The notes under the pieces were generated by a model. That model saw nothing but the letters and a program-made list of their open reading frames with translations, was not told the origin of the DNA and made no database searches. This document shows positions 4,926 through 6,856 of a stretch of 6,856 bases of DNA, one piece after another. Within the stretch, counting starts at the first letter, position 1, and each line of letters opens with the position of its first letter. The position numbers and the translations under genes were made by a program. Source of the DNA: a bacterium (GTDB lineage Bacteria; Desulfobacterota; Anaeroferrophillalia; Anaeroferrophillales; Anaeroferrophillaceae); the NCBI GenBank assembly GCA_029940125.1, contig JAOZRP010000037.1:1-6856 (forward strand). The letters are read 5' to 3'.

Positions 4926-6856
4926 GCAAGCAGGTCTTCATCTCCTATTCATCGGCTGACCGGGATATTGCCAGGCAGGTCTGCGACTACCTTGAACAGG
5001 GCGGTCTGACCTGCTGGATCGCTCCCCGGGACGTGGTTCCCTCGGCCGAGTACGCCGAGCAGCTCATCGGCGCCATTGAATCGGCGCGGCTCATGCTACT
5101 GATTCTTTCCGACAAGTCAAACACCTCGCCGCAGGTGGTCAGAGAGGTTGAACGGGCGGTCAGCAACGGAATGCCCATCCTGCCTTTCCGCATCGAGGAT
5201 GTGCAGCTGACCAAGTCCATGGAGTATTTCATTTCCAGCAACCACTGGCTCGATGCCTGCGAAGGCGAGGTCCAGAACTACTATCCCGACCTCCTCCAGG
5301 CAATCCAGACCACCCTGACCGGCTCGCAGGGACGTTTGCGCGGCAACGGCAGCCAGCCCCGGGACGAGATAATTTTCACCCTGGAATTCCACTGCGACGG
5401 CTCCAATGTCCAGGTGCGCTCCAGCGAGGGCATGGCCCACGAGCAGAAGACCCTGAAGTATTATGACAACGTCACCGTCTCCCTGGAGAGCATTACCAGG
5501 TACGCCGACGGCATTAAGGACATTCTCAGCTCCGCCAGCCGCGAGGGCGCGGCGGACAATCATGCCCTGGACCGCCTCCAGCAGCTGGGCCAGCTGCTCT
5601 ACGACGAGCTGTTTCCGGCCCGGACCAAGGAAAACCTGAATCGAACCGAAAGCCGCTCCCTGATCCTGGGGATTGACGACCAGCTGGTCGCCATCCCCTG
5701 GGAGCTGATTTTTGACGGCAGGGAATTTCTCTGCCAGCGCTTCAGCATGGGGCGGGTGGTCAGCACCCGGCAGGAAATCATCGGCAGCCAGCGCCAGTGC
5801 GGCATGCCCCTGAAGGCCCTGCTGATGGCCGATCCCCAGGGAAATCTCCCCTCTGCCTACAGCGAGGGGATGAAACTCCGGGACCTGTTTGATGAGCACG
5901 AGGACATGATTGAGGCCAGCCTGGCCAGCTCGAACATCGCCCGGGAATATTTCCGCCAGCACCTGCGGCAGTACGACCTGCTGCACTACGCCGGCCACGC
6001 CTTCTACAACCAGGAAGATCCGGCCAAGTCGGGTTTTCTCCTCAGCGACGGCTGCCTGACGGCCGCCGACATCATTGCCCTGGCCGGCCGCAAGCCCTTC
6101 CCCTCCCTGGTCTTTTCCAATGCCTGCGGTTCGGGGCAGACGGAGGAATGGCAGATCCGCGAAGGCTACCAGAACGTTTTCGGCCTTGCCAACGCTTTCC
6201 TCAAATCGGGAGTGCGCCACTACCTGGGCACTTTCTGGGACATCCAGGATGAACCGGGCCAGCTGTTCGCGGTCACCTTCTATGAAAGACTGCTGGAGGG
6301 CCAGCCGATCGGCGAGGCAATACGTCAGGCCCGCCGTGAACTGATCTCCAGGTTCGGCCCGGAGAACATCATTTGGACCTCGTACATGCTCTACGGGGAC
6401 CCGACCACCGTCTACTGCCGGCAGGAGGTTCAAAAACCGGAGCAGCCGGCAGCCATCCCGCCTCCCGTCCCGGAAAAAACCACCAAAAGCGCCCTGCGGG
6501 GGCCGTCGGAACGGGCCGCAAAGTCATCCACGTTCAAATTTATTCTCCCGGCAGTCATTGTCGCCGGCCTGCTGGTGTTTCTGCTGCTGGCCAACCCCTG
6601 GCGCCGGCAGCAGCAGGAAACCCCGAAAACCAGCCCGGCCGCCGATCACCAGCAGCAGAACCTGCAGGCCGCCGAGGAAGAGCGGGCCAAACGGGTTGAC
6701 GCCCTGGTTGACGAACTAGCCAAGCGCTACCGCGACAACCAGATTCCGGCGGCGGCCGCCGGCGACGGCTGGACTACCGACCGCGCTGTTTCACTGGTTT
6801 TCATGGAGGTGAAAAACAGCGGCGTATCCTCCACGGAAGCAGACTATATCCTTGGT
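4922..6856 (+). CDS. TIR-CHAT fusion protein with transmembrane helix and C-terminal domain (3' truncated)
   Basis: 645 residues are visible and the frame remains open at the window end. Residues 3-112 are a TIR domain: VFISYSSADRDIA at the first strand, a CWIAPRD loop at 31-37, LILSDKSNTSPQVVREVERA at 60-79 with Glu75 as the candidate NADase-type glutamate, then a closing NHWLDA. Residues about 148-495 are a CHAT (caspase-HetF-associated) protease domain: IPWELIFDG at 258-266, catalytic His359 in LLHYAGHA, catalytic Cys402 in SNACGSG, GTFWDIQD at 436-443, and YMLYGDPT at the end. A Pro/Lys-rich linker precedes one membrane helix at about 538-557, with more positive charge on the N-side, so TIR and CHAT should be cytoplasmic. 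After it come a Gln/Glu/Ala-rich linker (561-592) and the start of another domain (593 on), which may be CsgG/FlgO/LpoB-like; that part is tentative. Both dyad residues are present, so the protease is probably active. TIR enzymes consume NAD or make signal nucleotides; which applies here is unknown. Confidence 0.9.
   Translation, partial: MSKQVFISYSSADRDIARQVCDYLEQGGLTCWIAPRDVVPSAEYAEQLIGAIESARLMLLILSDKSNTSPQVVREVERAVSNGMPILPFRIEDVQLTKSMEYFISSNHWLDACEGEVQNYYPDLLQAIQTTLTGSQGRLRGNGSQPRDEIIFTLEFHCDGSNVQVRSSEGMAHEQKTLKYYDNVTVSLESITRYADGIKDILSSASREGAADNHALDRLQQLGQLLYDELFPARTKENLNRTESRSLILGIDDQLVAIPWELIFDGREFLCQRFSMGRVVSTRQEIIGSQRQCGMPLKALLMADPQGNLPSAYSEGMKLRDLFDEHEDMIEASLASSNIAREYFRQHLRQYDLLHYAGHAFYNQEDPAKSGFLLSDGCLTAADIIALAGRKPFPSLVFSNACGSGQTEEWQIREGYQNVFGLANAFLKSGVRHYLGTFWDIQDEPGQLFAVTFYERLLEGQPIGEAIRQARRELISRFGPENIIWTSYMLYGDPTTVYCRQEVQKPEQPAAIPPPVPEKTTKSALRGPSERAAKSSTFKFILPAVIVAGLLVFLLLANPWRRQQQETPKTSPAADHQQQNLQAAEEERAKRVDALVDELAKRYRDNQIPAAAAGDGWTTDRAVSLVFMEVKNSGVSSTEADYILG

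Noticed and set aside
5117..6433. 438-codon open frame on the minus strand opposite TIR-CHAT
   Set aside because: It lies wholly antisense to a gene with clear TIR and CHAT motifs. Its translation is low-complexity Gly/Ala/Val/Gln-rich with no recognisable domain, as expected of shadow frames in GC-rich DNA.

Overview
The window comes from a GC-rich, Gram-negative bacterium. It encodes a FadL-type outer-membrane beta-barrel with a signal peptide and a terminal Phe. It also encodes the end of a secreted protein with a K319L/PKD-like domain and a dockerin-like calcium loop, plus a signalling cassette of SLOG, sigma factor, zinc-finger anti-sigma and TIR-CHAT genes. This mix is common in Desulfobacterota (Deltaproteobacteria), but that placement is inference and no rRNA or other marker gene confirms it. 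All real genes are on the plus strand.

Region 1 (1-1627) is a cell-envelope pair. The 3' end of a secreted calcium-binding protein is followed after one base by a 443-residue OmpP1/FadL-like outer-membrane protein. A GC-rich hairpin with a trailing T-rich tract at about 1663-1692 probably ends this unit. A candidate promoter follows immediately.

Region 2 (1805 to the window end) looks like a signalling or conflict cassette. First comes a 562-residue protein with an N-terminal SLOG-like nucleotide-sensing domain and two pairs of membrane helices resembling SLATT effectors. Its stop codon overlaps, or lies within two bases of, the start of an ECF-type sigma factor. A 209-base, relatively AT-rich spacer follows. 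Then comes a zf-HC2 zinc-finger anti-sigma-like protein without an obvious membrane helix. Its stop overlaps by four bases the start of a large TIR-CHAT protein with one transmembrane helix and a C-terminal region cut by the window end.

A working model, which is inference, is this. The sigma factor and zinc-finger protein control the cassette. SLOG-4TM is a membrane-linked nucleotide sensor or effector. TIR (possible NAD-degrading or nucleotide-signal-making enzyme) and CHAT (caspase-like protease) form a membrane-tethered effector, perhaps reporting on the periplasm through its C-terminus. The domains are known individually; the combination in one sigma/anti-sigma-controlled locus is the item most worth following up. 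No tRNA, rRNA, CRISPR array, insertion sequence or origin was seen.
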